From UQRS01 sp050946935 (GTDB taxonomy: Bacteria; Bacillota; Clostridia; Oscillospirales; Acutalibacteraceae), in the NCBI GenBank assembly GCA_050946935.1, contig JBMNVR010000005.1, forward strand, positions 37,394 through 101,393: a stretch of 64,000 bases of DNA. Direction: 5' to 3'. The notes under the pieces were generated by a model. It was not told where the DNA came from. It did no database searches and saw only the letters and a list, made by a program, of their open reading frames with translations. Position 1 is the stretch's first letter, and each line of letters starts with the position of its first letter. The translations under genes were made by a program, and so were the position numbers. Shown piece after piece: positions 1 through 8,327 of this stretch.

Positions 1-2142
1 GTAGGGCGGATAGATCATCATCTTCCTGCACAAAATCTCCTGCTCGTAAAAGGCGTCGTAGTCCTGCTCCTTCGCCAGCAGAATTACCGAACTTTCGGGA
101 TGGACGGTCTGAATGACCGCCATACCCTTCTCTTCTCCCCTGCCCGAGCGGCCGACCACCTGCGTCAGCAGGGAGAAGGCCCGCTCAAAGCTGCGGTAAT
201 CGTCGCTGTACATCGCCCCGTCGGCATTCAACACCCCGACCAGCGTCACCGCCGGGAAATTCAGGCCCTTCGCCACCATCTGGGTGCCCAGCATGATGTC
301 GTATTCTCCCGCAGCAAAGGCGGTCAGCTTCTCATCATACGAATAGCGGGACATGGTGCTGTCGGCGTCCATGCGCAAAATCCGCGCCTCAGGGAACAGG
401 GCGCACAGCTCCTCCTCCGCCCGCTGGGTTCCGACGCCGGAGTACCGCACATGCTCGTCCCCGCATTCGGGACAGACGGTGGTGAATTCCTCCGAATAGC
501 CGCAGTAATGGCACATCAGCCGTCGGTTGGCCGAATGATAGGTCATCGAGATGCTGCAGTTCGGACAGGTCATCACATGCCCGCAAGCCCGGCAGGACAC
601 AAAAGTATTATGTCCCCGCCGGTTGAGCAGCAATATAGCCTGCTGCTTTTTTTGCAGCGTAGCGCGCAGCTTTTCCTCTAAAAAAGTGCTGACCGCACCG
701 GTGTTGCCGCCCAGCAGCTCGTTTCGCATATCGACCGTCGCCACCTCGGGCAGAAGGGCGGGACCATACCGCTTCTCCAGCCGGAAGAGGGCGTACCGAC
801 CGCTTTTGGCGGCGCTGAAGGTTTCGACCGACGGCGTGGCAGAGGCCAAAACCAGCAACCCCTTATGCCGCGCTGCGCGGAACCTGGCGACCTCCCGCGC
901 ATGGAAGCGGGGGTTGGCCTCAGACTTATAGGTGTGCTCCTGCTCCTCGTCCATGATGATGAGGCCGAGATCCTCAAACGGCGCGAACACCGCCGACCGG
1001 GTGCCGATGGCGATTTTTGCGTCGCCGTTTTTGACCCGCTTCCACTCGTCCATTCGCTGTCCGAGCGACATGGCGCTGTGAAAAACAGCGACCCCCCTGC
1101 CGTAGCGGCGGTGGAATATCTCAAGCGTCTGCGGCGTCAGGGAGATTTCGGGCACCATGACGATGACCCCCCGCCCCTCGGCCGCAACGCGGTCGACCAT
1201 TTTTAAAAAAACCTGGGTTTTCCCGCTCCCGGTCACGCCGTACAGCAGGGAGACCCCGCCCGTTCCGGCATCGTACTTTTCGCACAGGCCGGCAAAGGCC
1301 CGCTCCTGCTCGTCGGTAAGGCGAATTTCCTCCGCCCCGCCCTCCGGCAAATCGCGGTAGGGATTGCGGTACACCTCGTTTTCAAAATAGGCGCAGACGC
1401 CTTTTTTGACCAGCGCGGATATCACGGCCGGTGTCACGCCGGTGAAATAACACAGCTCCTTGACGCTGGCCGTCCCGACCTCACACAAAAGGTCGGCGAC
1501 CGATCGCTGCTTTGGGGATAGCTTGATATTCTCCAGTTCCTCAGCCAAAAGGGTGAGACGCACCATCCGGACGGTCGCATCGCCCATGCGGCGGACAGCC
1601 TCATCCTCCCGCACGAGGATTCCGTCGCGGCAGAGGTCATCGAGCAGGCGGCTTTCCTCCGGCAGGCCGAGGATCGAAAGCAGCCGGTCCCGGCCGACCG
1701 CCGCGCCGCTTTGGTAGAGATATTCGGCCGCCTGCTTCGCCACGCCGGAGAGGGCGGCTATCTGCACCTCGTCCACGCTGCCGTCTATCCGGTAGGAGGC
1801 GATGATCCGCAGATTGATTCCGGCCGGCAGCATGAGCCGCAGCGCGTCGAAATAGGTGCAGAATACATGCTCCCGCAAATACCCGGCCAAAGCCAGCATC
1901 TCCTCCGACAAAAGAGGTTCCTTATCCAGCACGGCCGAAACCGGCTTGATCTTTTCATACTCGCTCGTGTCGGTGACCCGCATAATCATGCCCTGCCGTT
2001 TGCGATTGCCCCTGCCAAATGCGACCAGTACGCGGCAGCCTGCTTCCCCCCCCAGATCGGCGGGGAGAAGGTAGGAATACAGCTTATCATAAAAATAGGT
2101 GGTCCCCTCGACGGCGACGGCCGCAACTCTGGCAGGTGTCAC
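1..2142 (-). CDS. priA: Primosomal protein N' (PriA helicase), 3' end outside window
   Basis: Replication-restart DNA helicase that reloads the replisome at stalled forks. The reading frame runs off the window edge, so the C-terminus is missing. Visible in order: N-terminal DNA-binding part, Walker A GVTGSGKT near residue 300, a DEEQEHTYK Walker B/DEEH-type motif near 395, and the PriA-specific zinc module (CRACGH, CPNC, CHYCG, CPECG) from about residue 510, followed by the TQMVAKGLNF helicase motif. I chose the GTG at 2142 because AGGAG lies 9 nt upstream; a TTG six bases earlier is possible. It is the last gene of the yicC-remA-gmk-rpoZ-priA operon, 42 nt after rpoZ. Family assignment is certain. 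Confidence 0.95.
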   Translation of the reverse strand, partial: MTPARVAAVAVEGTTYFYDKLYSYLLPADLGGEAGCRVLVAFGRGNRKRQGMIMRVTDTSEYEKIKPVSAVLDKEPLLSEEMLALAGYLREHVFCTYFDALRLMLPAGINLRIIASYRIDGSVDEVQIAALSGVAKQAAEYLYQSGAAVGRDRLLSILGLPEESRLLDDLCRDGILVREDEAVRRMGDATVRMVRLTLLAEELENIKLSPKQRSVADLLCEVGTASVKELCYFTGVTPAVISALVKKGVCAYFENEVYRNPYRDLPEGGAEEIRLTDEQERAFAGLCEKYDAGTGGVSLLYGVTGSGKTQVFLKMVDRVAAEGRGVIVMVPEISLTPQTLEIFHRRYGRGVAVFHSAMSLGQRMDEWKRVKNGDAKIAIGTRSAVFAPFEDLGLIIMDEEQEHTYKSEANPRFHAREVARFRAARHKGLLVLASATPSVETFSAAKSGRYALFRLEKRYGPALLPEVATVDMRNELLGGNTGAVSTFLEEKLRATLQKKQQAILLLNRRGHNTFVSCRACGHVMTCPNCSISMTYHSANRRLMCHYCGYSEEFTTVCPECGDEHVRYSGVGTQRAEEELCALFPEARILRMDADSTMSRYSYDEKLTAFAAGEYDIMLGTQMVAKGLNFPAVTLVGVLNADGAMYSDDYRSFERAFSLLTQVVGRSGRGEEKGMAVIQTVHPESSVILLAKEQDYDAFYEQEILCRKMMIYPPY

Positions 2143-2184
2143 ACACAACATCTCCTAAAAAGCCCTGTGCCGGAAAGCAAAGGC

Positions 2185-2421
2185 TTATTCCGCATCCGCC
2201 GGGTCCTCGGACGGCTGCTCTTCTTCCTCCGGCTCGGGGAAAATTCCCTTGCGCTCGTTGTTGATCTGATCGATGGCAAGGCTCACCGGCTTTTCGATCA
2301 GAATATCTCCGGTTTCCTCCGCGTCCTCGGCGATATGCCGGGCACGAGCCGCCACGTCAAGCACCAGCGCGTACCGGCTCTCATAATTTTCAATCAGCTC
2401 ACCAATTGCAGGATTCAACAT
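2185..2421 (-). CDS. rpoZ: DNA-directed RNA polymerase omega subunit
   Basis: Small subunit (78 aa) that helps assemble and stabilise RNA polymerase. The N-terminus MLNPAIGELIENYESRYALV and the AARARHIAEDAEE stretch are typical of omega; the C-terminal 20 residues are an acidic tail (PEPEEEEQPSEDPADAE). Start ATG has GAGGTG upstream. It overlaps the end of gmk by 23 nt, indicating translational coupling, and sits in the common Firmicutes order gmk-rpoZ-priA. Confidence 0.93.
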   Translation of the reverse strand: MLNPAIGELIENYESRYALVLDVAARARHIAEDAEETGDILIEKPVSLAIDQINNERKGIFPEPEEEEQPSEDPADAE

Positions 2422-3022
2422 CTTTCAGCACCTCATCAATCAAATATTTTCTGCGGCTGCAGCGTGCCCGTTCCCCGATCAGAATCGAGGAGAGTTCGCC
2501 CACCGCTTCGGTCAAGTCGTCGTTGACGACGATGTAATCATATGCGCCCGCTTCGGCAATCTCAGCCACGGCGGCCTTCAACCGGCCGGCAACCACCTCG
2601 GCGCTCTCGGTTCCGCGGCCGGACAGCCGCTGCCGCAGCACGGAGAAGGAGGGAGGCATGATAAAAACCGAAACCGCCTGCGGCATCAATTTCCGCACCG
2701 ATCTGGCTCCGTTGACGTCAATCTCCAGAATCATGTCCCTTCCGGCGGCAAGGCAGGCGTCCACCGGCGCTTTCGGCGTGCCGTAGTAATTGCCCATATA
2801 CTCATTATGCTCTAAAAATGCGCCTTCGTCCAAGCCTCGCCGGAACTCTTCCCGCGAGATAAAATGGTACTTTTGCCCTTCTTCTTCACCCGGGCGCATG
2901 GCCCGCGTGACCGAGGAGATGGACAGCGCCACCTCCGGATGGCGGGCGAACAACCCAGCCAGCAAGGTATCTTTGCCTGAGCCGGATGGCCCCGATACAA
3001 TAAACAGCGTTCCCTCAGGCAT
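2399..3022 (-). CDS. gmk: Guanylate kinase
   Basis: Phosphorylates GMP to GDP with ATP in purine nucleotide synthesis; cytosolic. 207 aa, the normal family length. P-loop GPSGSGKDT at residues 11-19, then the GMP-binding segment (SVTRAMRPGEEEGQKYHFIS) and the EIDVNGARSVRK region. Start ATG is preceded by GAGGAGG. It overlaps remA upstream by 8 nt and rpoZ downstream by 23 nt, so the three genes are probably translated together. Confidence 0.96.
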   Translation of the reverse strand: MPEGTLFIVSGPSGSGKDTLLAGLFARHPEVALSISSVTRAMRPGEEEGQKYHFISREEFRRGLDEGAFLEHNEYMGNYYGTPKAPVDACLAAGRDMILEIDVNGARSVRKLMPQAVSVFIMPPSFSVLRQRLSGRGTESAEVVAGRLKAAVAEIAEAGAYDYIVVNDDLTEAVGELSSILIGERARCSRRKYLIDEVLKDVESCNW

Positions 3023-3275
3023 GGCTTTCCTCCTCTTCCTCTTCGCCGCCGAGCTTGGCGGCGACTGTCTCCGACTGCAGATAGGTTAGAATCACATGCT
3101 CACTGTCGGTGATGATGACGGCGCGGGTCCGTCGCCCCTGGGTCGCATCAATCAGCATGCCCCGTTCCTTTGCGACCTGGATCAGACGCTTGATCGGCGC
3201 CGAGTCGGGGCTGACAATGGCGACCAGCCGGTCGCTCGAAACCATATTGCCAAAGCCAATGTTAATCAGTTTCAC
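3015..3275 (-). CDS. remA: RemA/DUF370 family extracellular-matrix regulator
   Basis: 86-aa DNA-binding regulator of the RemA (DUF370) family; in Bacillus subtilis RemA activates biofilm-matrix and osmoprotection genes. Signature sequence MKLINIGFGNMVSSDRLVAI at the N-terminus and the RRTRAVIITDSEHVILT core are clear. The start is a GTG with GGGGG about 10 nt upstream. The C-terminal tail is strongly acidic (GGEEEEEESHA). Its place between yicC and gmk is conserved in Firmicutes. The role in this organism is inferred from the family. Confidence 0.92.
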   Translation of the reverse strand: MKLINIGFGNMVSSDRLVAIVSPDSAPIKRLIQVAKERGMLIDATQGRRTRAVIITDSEHVILTYLQSETVAAKLGGEEEEEESHA

Positions 3276-3290
3276 GATCGTTCTGCCCCC

Positions 3291-4169
3291 TTATTCGATA
3301 TTCTGAACCTGCTCGCGTATTTTTTCGATCGTGGATTTAATCTCCACCACCCGCCGGGTGATCTCGACATCCTGCGCCTTGGAGCCGATGGTGTTGGCCT
3401 CCCGGTTCATCTCCTGCACCAGGAAGTCAAGCTTACGGCCGGCCGGTTCCCCGCTTTGGAGCAGGTCGTTCATCTGCGCAATATGGCTGCGCAGACGAAC
3501 CGTTTCCTCCGCCACGGCAACCTTATCGGCGAAAATGGCCGTCTCGGTCAGCAGGCGCTGCTCATCCACCTGAGCGTCCTCCAGCAGCTCGCGGATTTTC
3601 TGCTCGATCCGCTCGCGGTAGGTGCGCACCGTCTCGGGCGAGCGTTCCTCAATAAATCCGACCAAAGAGAGAATCTCCTCCCCTCTCCGGCGGCAATCGG
3701 CGGCCAGCCGTTCTCCCTCGGCCGCGCGCATGGCAAGAAATGTATCGGCCGCGTCCGACGCGGCGGCGGCAGCCACCGACCAGAGCGCCTCCTCATCCAC
3801 CTCGGCCTTGCGGACGGCAAAGAGATCGCCGTACCGCGCTACAGTCGAGACCGAGATATCGTCAGCAAGGCCATACACCTCCCCCAGCCGGCGGAGCGCG
3901 CCAACATAGGCGGCAGCCAGAGGCCCGTTGATCTCAACCTCCACCCCGTCGGGGGCAAGCGACTCAACCGTTACAAACAGGTCGACCTTCCCCCGCGAGA
4001 GCCGGCCGGCAAAAAAGGCCTTCAGCCGCTCCTCCAAAAAGGCGTAGCTGCGCGGAATGCGCGCCGAAAACTCAAAATAGCGATGATTGACCGACTTGAC
4101 CTCCACCGTGACGGCGAAGCGGTCGTCGGCCGCCTGGCCGCGGCCATAGCCGGTCATGCTGCTTACCAT
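3291..4169 (-). CDS. yicC: YicC/YloC family endoribonuclease
   Basis: Member of the YicC family, shown in other bacteria to be an endoribonuclease affecting small RNA and mRNA stability. About 292 aa. The N-terminal signature SSMTGYGRG and the C-terminal DFLVQEMNREANTIGSKAQD block are diagnostic. Start ATG at 4169 has GGGAGG 8 nt upstream; a TTG two codons earlier is in frame but too close to the site. First gene of the operon, behind the promoter at 4234-4263. Neighbours give no extra information beyond the usual Firmicutes order. Confidence 0.93.
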   Translation of the reverse strand: MVSSMTGYGRGQAADDRFAVTVEVKSVNHRYFEFSARIPRSYAFLEERLKAFFAGRLSRGKVDLFVTVESLAPDGVEVEINGPLAAAYVGALRRLGEVYGLADDISVSTVARYGDLFAVRKAEVDEEALWSVAAAAASDAADTFLAMRAAEGERLAADCRRRGEEILSLVGFIEERSPETVRTYRERIEQKIRELLEDAQVDEQRLLTETAIFADKVAVAEETVRLRSHIAQMNDLLQSGEPAGRKLDFLVQEMNREANTIGSKAQDVEITRRVVEIKSTIEKIREQVQNIE

Positions 4170-4233
4170 ATGCAAAACCTCCCAAAGGCGAACTCATGCA
4201 AAGGACGTTAACGCCTGCTAAAATGCAGTATTT

Positions 4234-4263
4234 ATGATAACAAAGTCCGCTCCGGCTTGTCAA
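4234..4263 (-). promoter_or_regulatory. Sigma-A promoter of the yicC operon
   Basis: Read on the minus strand: TTGACA, 18-nt spacer, TATCAT. The start of transcription would fall about 55 nt upstream of the yicC ATG. Apart from this and the site at 4517, the 4170-4590 gap holds only a doubtful 30-codon ORF. Confidence 0.65.
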
Positions 4264-4516
4264 CGAAGGAGCAAAAATTGTAACTGTTTTGTAACTCGCC
4301 CGCTTTTCCCGCGGGAGCAACAGTCCAAAAAAGGCGCGGTATTCGGTTTAATTTTTTCTTTCGGCATCATAAAGTCCGATTTATCGTACATATACTGTGT
4401 TAAGATGAACGCAGTCGGAAAGGAGAAATGAAACCCCATCCCCTTCTCCCGTTGATCGGGACAAGCCATCTGGCCTCGGCGGGAATGTGTGTACAGGAAT
4501 TTTTTTCAAAAAGGGG

Positions 4517-4545
4517 TTGACAAATCCGGGCCGCCGAACTATAAT
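4517..4545 (+). promoter_or_regulatory. Consensus sigma-A promoter
   Basis: Perfect TTGACA (4517-4522) and perfect TATAAT (4540-4545) with a 17-nt spacer. It lies 46 nt ahead of the small membrane protein gene at 4591 and has nothing else to serve. Confidence 0.88.
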
Positions 4546-4590
4546 AATAGCGAAAAGAACAAATGTTCGTTTCACGGGAGGTAATGTACA

Positions 4591-4803
4591 ATGTCAGGAA
4601 ATTTCATTTTTGCCAGCGTTTTCGAAATCATCGTCGCCGCCTTCATTATCTGGGGCGTTTTTCATGAGGAATCCCTCGCCGCGTGGGAGGATCGTCTCTT
4701 CACCCGGATCAAACGGATCGTCCGTTCCCTCCGCCGCAGACGGCGCGACCGCCGGTATTGCGCCGCCGAGCACCGCGGCCCCCGGCGGCGGCTGGCCTCC
4801 TGA
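4591..4803 (+). CDS. Small membrane protein with Arg-rich tail, function unknown
   Basis: 70 aa, not assigned to a family. Residues about 4-24 (FIFASVFEIIVAAFIIWGVF) form one hydrophobic segment; the rest is very basic, with RSLRRRRRDRR and RGPRRR, so the tail should sit in the cytoplasm and could touch nucleic acid or phospholipid. GGGAGG precedes the ATG with proper spacing, and the gene has its own perfect promoter and an intrinsic terminator directly after it, which argues it is real and expressed as a single gene. The N-terminal half looks like the conserved part; the last 20 residues are compositionally odd and could be degenerate. Confidence 0.7.
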   Translation: MSGNFIFASVFEIIVAAFIIWGVFHEESLAAWEDRLFTRIKRIVRSLRRRRRDRRYCAAEHRGPRRRLAS

Positions 4804-4836
4804 GTCGGTTGGGCGCCTTCCTCATCTCAAAGATCG

Positions 4837-4889
4837 CCGCAGCCGGGTTGTTCCGAAAAAACGGAACTCCTGCCGCGGCTGCGGTTTTT
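4837..4889 (+). terminator. Intrinsic terminator of the small membrane protein gene
   Basis: CCGCAGCC (4837-4844) pairs with GGCTGCGG (4877-4884), enclosing an inner GTTCCG/CGGAAC hairpin, followed by TTTTT. It lies 34 nt after the stop codon. Confidence 0.75.
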
Positions 4890-4935
4890 GGCCACCGCCT
4901 GGTATGCTTTCCAAATTTCTTTTTCCATATCCCCA

Positions 4936-4984
4936 AAAAAACAAAGGAGGGAAGGAATTTTCATTCCTTCCCTCCTTTGTTTTT
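4936..4984. terminator. Bidirectional terminator between convergent genes
   Basis: An 18-bp perfect stem (4941-4958 with 4963-4980) and a TTTC loop, flanked by A5 on the left and T4 on the right, so it works in both directions. It separates the plus-strand small gene from the minus-strand apbE. Confidence 0.88.
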
Positions 4985-5071
4985 CATTGCCGTGTCTCCA
5001 TTCATTATGATGGTTTGCAAAAACGTTCCCCTGTCTTTAGCGGTCAGACGACGCCGGTTCAAGGGCGGCCG

Positions 5072-6070
5072 TTATTTAACGGTCACCGGAATGCCCCCCG
5101 GGCCGAGACCGGAGGTGCAGACAACCTCCCCCGACGTGGTGACCAGCAGCGCTTCGGCGTCCGGCAGGGACTCAATCAGGGCGAGCGCCCCCTCCCGTCC
5201 ATAGAGAAAACAAACGGTCGAAAGGACGTCAGCCGTCTCCCCATCCGGACAGATCACGGTGGCCGAAGCAAGGTCACTTTCGGCCGGATAGCCGGTTGTC
5301 GGGTCCAGAATATGGTGATAGGTTTTTCCGCTTTCGGTAAAGCACCGCTCATACCCGCCGGAGGTGGAGACCGCCATGTCCCGCACCTCCACCACCGCGG
5401 CAAGCGCTGCGGTGTTCTGCGGATTCTTGACCCCGACGGTGAAGGCGTCGCGGCCCGGCCTTCCCCCAATGCAGAGAATATTTCCCCCAAGGTCGATCAG
5501 GCCGGCGGACACTCCGTTTTCCATCAGGTTTTCGCGCAGCCGATCGCCGATATACCCCTTTGCGATCCCACCGAGGTCAACGGCCGCCCCGTCCCGGAGC
5601 GAAACGCCGTCCTCAGCCAGGACAAGCTTTTCATATCCCACCCGCGCCAGAGCCGACGCGATCTCCTTTTCTGACGGCAGCCGGCCGCCGCTGCCGAAAT
5701 CCCAAAGGTCGGAAAGCGGCGCGACAGTGGGGTCGAACCGGCCGCCGGTCTTCTCCGCCCAGGCACGGGCGGTGCGCAGAACCGCCTCCAGCTCGGAATC
5801 GAGCGCAACCGACGCGCCGCTCGCCCGATTCAGCGCATACAGCGCGCTGTCCGGATCTGTGCGGCTGAACAGTACCTCATATTCCGCGCAAAGGGCAAAG
5901 GCGCTGTCCAGCGCCGCCTCTCCCCCGCCGTTATAGAGGGTCAGGGTCACGACGGTGTTGAAGTAATAGCCGGTGCGGCTGCAGGTCGGCATCCCAGATT
6001 TGCACCCGGCGAATGACAGGCAGAGCACAACCAGCAGCACAAGCAGCGTTTTGAAAAACTTTGGTTTCAT
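5072..6070 (-). CDS. apbE: FAD:protein FMN transferase, lipoprotein (ApbE)
   Basis: Attaches FMN covalently to Thr/Ser of flavoproteins such as Rnf/Nqr subunits, outside the membrane. 332 aa. Signal peptide with lipobox LSFAGC (Cys23), so membrane-anchored. ApbE motifs: DLGGIAKGY at 165-173, a VSTSGGYERCF segment near 234-244, and HHILDPTTGYP at 252-262 (Mg and FAD site). Start ATG has GAGG about 9 nt upstream. It is divergent from a NusG-II protein and a Gx transporter, a set that often travels together in Clostridia and is linked to flavin- or quinone-based electron transfer. No Rnf genes are in the window, so its substrate is unknown. Confidence 0.94.
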   Translation of the reverse strand: MKPKFFKTLLVLLVVLCLSFAGCKSGMPTCSRTGYYFNTVVTLTLYNGGGEAALDSAFALCAEYEVLFSRTDPDSALYALNRASGASVALDSELEAVLRTARAWAEKTGGRFDPTVAPLSDLWDFGSGGRLPSEKEIASALARVGYEKLVLAEDGVSLRDGAAVDLGGIAKGYIGDRLRENLMENGVSAGLIDLGGNILCIGGRPGRDAFTVGVKNPQNTAALAAVVEVRDMAVSTSGGYERCFTESGKTYHHILDPTTGYPAESDLASATVICPDGETADVLSTVCFLYGREGALALIESLPDAEALLVTTSGEVVCTSGLGPGGIPVTVK

Positions 6071-6148
6071 AGAACAAGCCTCAATTCACGCGACTGTAAA
6101 AAATACCCGCCGCAGAGATTCCTTCTTTTGAGCCGCGATGTATATTGT

Positions 6149-6178
6149 ATTATACAAAACCGTCCTCCTGACTGTCAA
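6149..6178 (-). promoter_or_regulatory. Sigma-A promoter of apbE
   Basis: On the minus strand TTGACA, 18-nt spacer, TATAAT. Transcription would start about 70 nt before the apbE ATG. Confidence 0.8.
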
Positions 6179-6194
6179 CCATCCGGACGTCGGC

Positions 6195-6223
6195 TTGCCA
6201 TCCACGCGCGGCCGATGTATAAT
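6195..6223 (+). promoter_or_regulatory. Sigma-A promoter of the NusG-II/Gx genes
   Basis: TTGCCA (6195-6200), 17-nt spacer, TATAAT (6218-6223). The two divergent promoters (this one and that of apbE) have -35 boxes 17 nt apart. Confidence 0.78.
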
Positions 6224-6340
6224 AGGAAAAAGCCGTAAGGCATTCCCGGTACGCTCTATGCAGCGAGGTGGTCGGATTCTTCCGCCACCGCGGCCGAAGC
6301 ACAGAATCATCCTGCATAGTAAAAAAAGAGGAGGCGCGCC

Positions 6341-6715
6341 ATGTCCACCCTGAAAACTCGAATTAAAATAAAAAAGGCCGATCTCCTCCTGCTGGGCGGC
6401 ATCCTGCTGTTTTGCGCAGTCGGACTGCTGCTCTATCGCCGGACGGGTACGCCCGGCCGCACCGTCCGGGTCGAGGCGGACGGCCGGTTGTACGGCCGGT
6501 GGAGTCTGTCGGAGGATGCCGAAATCGACATCGGCGGCCACAACCTCCTGCGTATCGAGGGGGGAGAGGTTGTAATGCAATCCGCCGATTGTCCCGACGG
6601 TCTTTGCGTCGCACAGCCGCCCATCTCCGCCGCCGGGCAGAGCATCGTCTGCCTGCCCAACCGGGTGGTCGCCACGGTCGAGGGCAAGCCGGAAACCGAC
6701 GCTGTCGCCGGATAG
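6341..6715 (+). CDS. NusG domain II-containing protein
   Basis: 124-aa membrane-anchored protein: residues about 13-32 (ADLLLLGGILLFCAVGLLLY) are one membrane helix, the remainder is an extracellular NusG domain II-like beta domain, with the family pattern ADCPDGLC (two Cys) and a final SIVCLPNRVVATVEG. Function of the family is not established; it commonly neighbours apbE and Gx-transporter genes. AGGAGG lies 6 nt before the ATG. The gap to the next gene (6716-6907) contains a stable hairpin (6717-6743) with no T-run. Confidence 0.85.
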   Translation: MSTLKTRIKIKKADLLLLGGILLFCAVGLLLYRRTGTPGRTVRVEADGRLYGRWSLSEDAEIDIGGHNLLRIEGGEVVMQSADCPDGLCVAQPPISAAGQSIVCLPNRVVATVEGKPETDAVAG

Positions 6716-6907
6716 CGGGAACCTCCGGAAGACGGAGGCTCCCTTCGAAACGCGAAAGAACATATGAAAATCCGACCTTCCTGTTCGGGAGACCCGCTCG
6801 CCGCAAAGGAAGAAAACCAATTTTCCCGTTACCCGCATATCATATTTTGTGCCGGACAGTTTCCCCTTGGCCGGAACGATGATCCTAAAACGCACGGAGG
6901 AGTCAAA

Positions 6908-7402
6908 ATGGCAAAAAAAACCGCCTATACCGGCGTGATGCTGGCGCTGGCCATGATCTTCGGATATATCGAAAGCCTTTTGCCGCTCCCCGCACCGGTG
7001 CCCGGCATCAAGCTGGGGCTGGCCAACCTGATTGTCCTTCTTTTGCTCTACCGGGACGGAGCGGGCGTGGCGCTGAGCGTTAATCTTGCCCGGATTTTTC
7101 TCACCGCCCTGCTGTTCGGCAACCTGCAAAGCGGACTGTTCAGCCTGTGCGGTGGACTGCTCAGTTTCGGCGTCATGCTGGTTGCGCAGAAAATCAGGTT
7201 TCTCGGCGTCACGGGGGTCAGCCTGTGCGGCGGGACAGCCCACATGATCGGACAGCTTCTTGCAGCGGCCGTTGTGCTGCAAAGCGGCGGGCTGCTTTAT
7301 TACGTTCCTTTCCTGATCGCGGCGGGAGCCGTTTCGGGCTTTCTGATTGGGCTTCTGGCCCGCCTTCTCCTCCCGCGGATGGAGGGCTGGCGGCTATACT
7401 GA
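6908..7402 (+). CDS. Gx transporter family protein (HepS component I-like)
   Basis: 164-aa integral membrane protein with about five hydrophobic segments. The sequence YIESLLPLPAPVPGIKLGLANL is the hallmark of the family annotated as Gx transporter or heptaprenyl diphosphate synthase component I; it resembles ECF-type substrate-binding subunits. I use the ATG at 6908 because CGGAGG precedes it; the frame extends upstream but without a ribosome site. The pairing with NusG-II and apbE suggests a role in supplying or handling a quinone/flavin-linked compound, an inference only. Confidence 0.85.
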   Translation: MAKKTAYTGVMLALAMIFGYIESLLPLPAPVPGIKLGLANLIVLLLLYRDGAGVALSVNLARIFLTALLFGNLQSGLFSLCGGLLSFGVMLVAQKIRFLGVTGVSLCGGTAHMIGQLLAAAVVLQSGGLLYYVPFLIAAGAVSGFLIGLLARLLLPRMEGWRLY

Positions 7403-7436
7403 GTCCCACATTTCACACGAACGGGAGGATTGTCTC

Positions 7437-8189
7437 ATGCCGGTCGGCTGGAATCCCTGGCACGGATGCAAAAAATGCAGCGATGGTTGCGCCAACTGCT
7501 ATGTCTACCGCATCGACAGTGCGCACGGCCGCAACGCGGCACAGATCAAGCGCAATGCGGATTTTGATCTGCCTATCCGAAAAAAGCGGGACGGCAGCTA
7601 TAAAATCCCGGCGGGAGAGACGATCTACACCTGCTTCAGCTCAGATTTTCTGCTCGAAACGGCCGATCCCTGGCGGGAGGAGGCCTGGCGGCAGATGCGC
7701 GAACGGCGGGATCTGCACTTTCTGTTTTTTACCAAACGAATCGAACGGCTGGCCGGCCTTCTGCCTGAGGATTGGGAAGATGGATATGAGAACGTGACCA
7801 TCGGCTGCTCCTGTGAAAACCAGAAAATGGCCGACCGCCGTTTACCGGTTTTTCTCCGGCTTCCGATCCGGCGCCGGCTGATCGTCTGCTCTCCGCTGAT
7901 CGGGGAGATGGATCTCTCCCCTTACCTCTCCCCCACGGTCGCGCAGGTCACCGTAGGCGGAGAATCGGGCAGCCGCGCGCGGGTCTGCGACTTTAACTGG
8001 GTTCTAAAAATTCGGGACGCCTGCAAAGCAGCCGGCGTCGGATTTCACTACCAGCAAACCGGTGCAAAGCTTCTCAAGGACGGGCGGCTGTACCATATCG
8101 AGCGCCGCTTTCAGCACGCCCAGGCGCGCAAAGCCGGCCTTGATTTTTCTCCGCCGGGAGAAGGAATGTATTCTTCCGGCTGTGAATAG
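7437..8189 (+). CDS. DUF5131 (phage Gp37/Gp68-like) family protein
   Basis: 250 aa. The N-terminus WNPWHGCKKCSDGCANCY is the family signature: Cys11, Cys14, Cys18 and Cys21, of which 14/18/21 give a CxxxCxxC spacing like radical SAM iron-sulfur sites. Later motifs: TCFSSDFL, LFFTKRIERL, ENVTIGCSCEN, VTVGGESGSRAR. Such proteins are frequent in phages and mobile elements; their reaction has not been assigned to my knowledge. Start ATG with GGGAGG. It follows the Gx transporter gene by 34 nt on the same strand but belongs to a different kind of gene, so probably acquired. Confidence 0.85.
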   Translation: MPVGWNPWHGCKKCSDGCANCYVYRIDSAHGRNAAQIKRNADFDLPIRKKRDGSYKIPAGETIYTCFSSDFLLETADPWREEAWRQMRERRDLHFLFFTKRIERLAGLLPEDWEDGYENVTIGCSCENQKMADRRLPVFLRLPIRRRLIVCSPLIGEMDLSPYLSPTVAQVTVGGESGSRARVCDFNWVLKIRDACKAAGVGFHYQQTGAKLLKDGRLYHIERRFQHAQARKAGLDFSPPGEGMYSSGCE

Positions 8190-8245
8190 AGAATGCAAAA
8201 CAGCCAAAAAATCTTTAAAATTTGCTTAATTTGCAAAATTTCCAC

Positions 8246-8274
8246 TTTACAGAACCGCCGGTTTCGTGGATAAT
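8246..8274 (+). promoter_or_regulatory. Sigma-A promoter of pyrE
   Basis: TTTACA (8246-8251), 17-nt spacer, GATAAT (8269-8274), about 50 nt upstream of the pyrE start. No pyrimidine attenuator hairpin is visible in the short leader. Confidence 0.65.
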
Positions 8275-8327
8275 AAGAATGGCTGATTTTGTTTACCATT
8301 AAAAAACAGGAGGATTTGTGGGAAACC

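Noticed and set aside
4428..4520. 31-codon ORF with AGGAG two bases before the ATG
   Set aside because: Spacing to the ribosome site is too short, the composition is unremarkable, and its stop merges with the -35 box of a real promoter.
4487..5674. Plus-strand 395-codon open frame
   Set aside because: It runs antisense through apbE and both terminators; GC-rich shadow frame with no protein resemblance.
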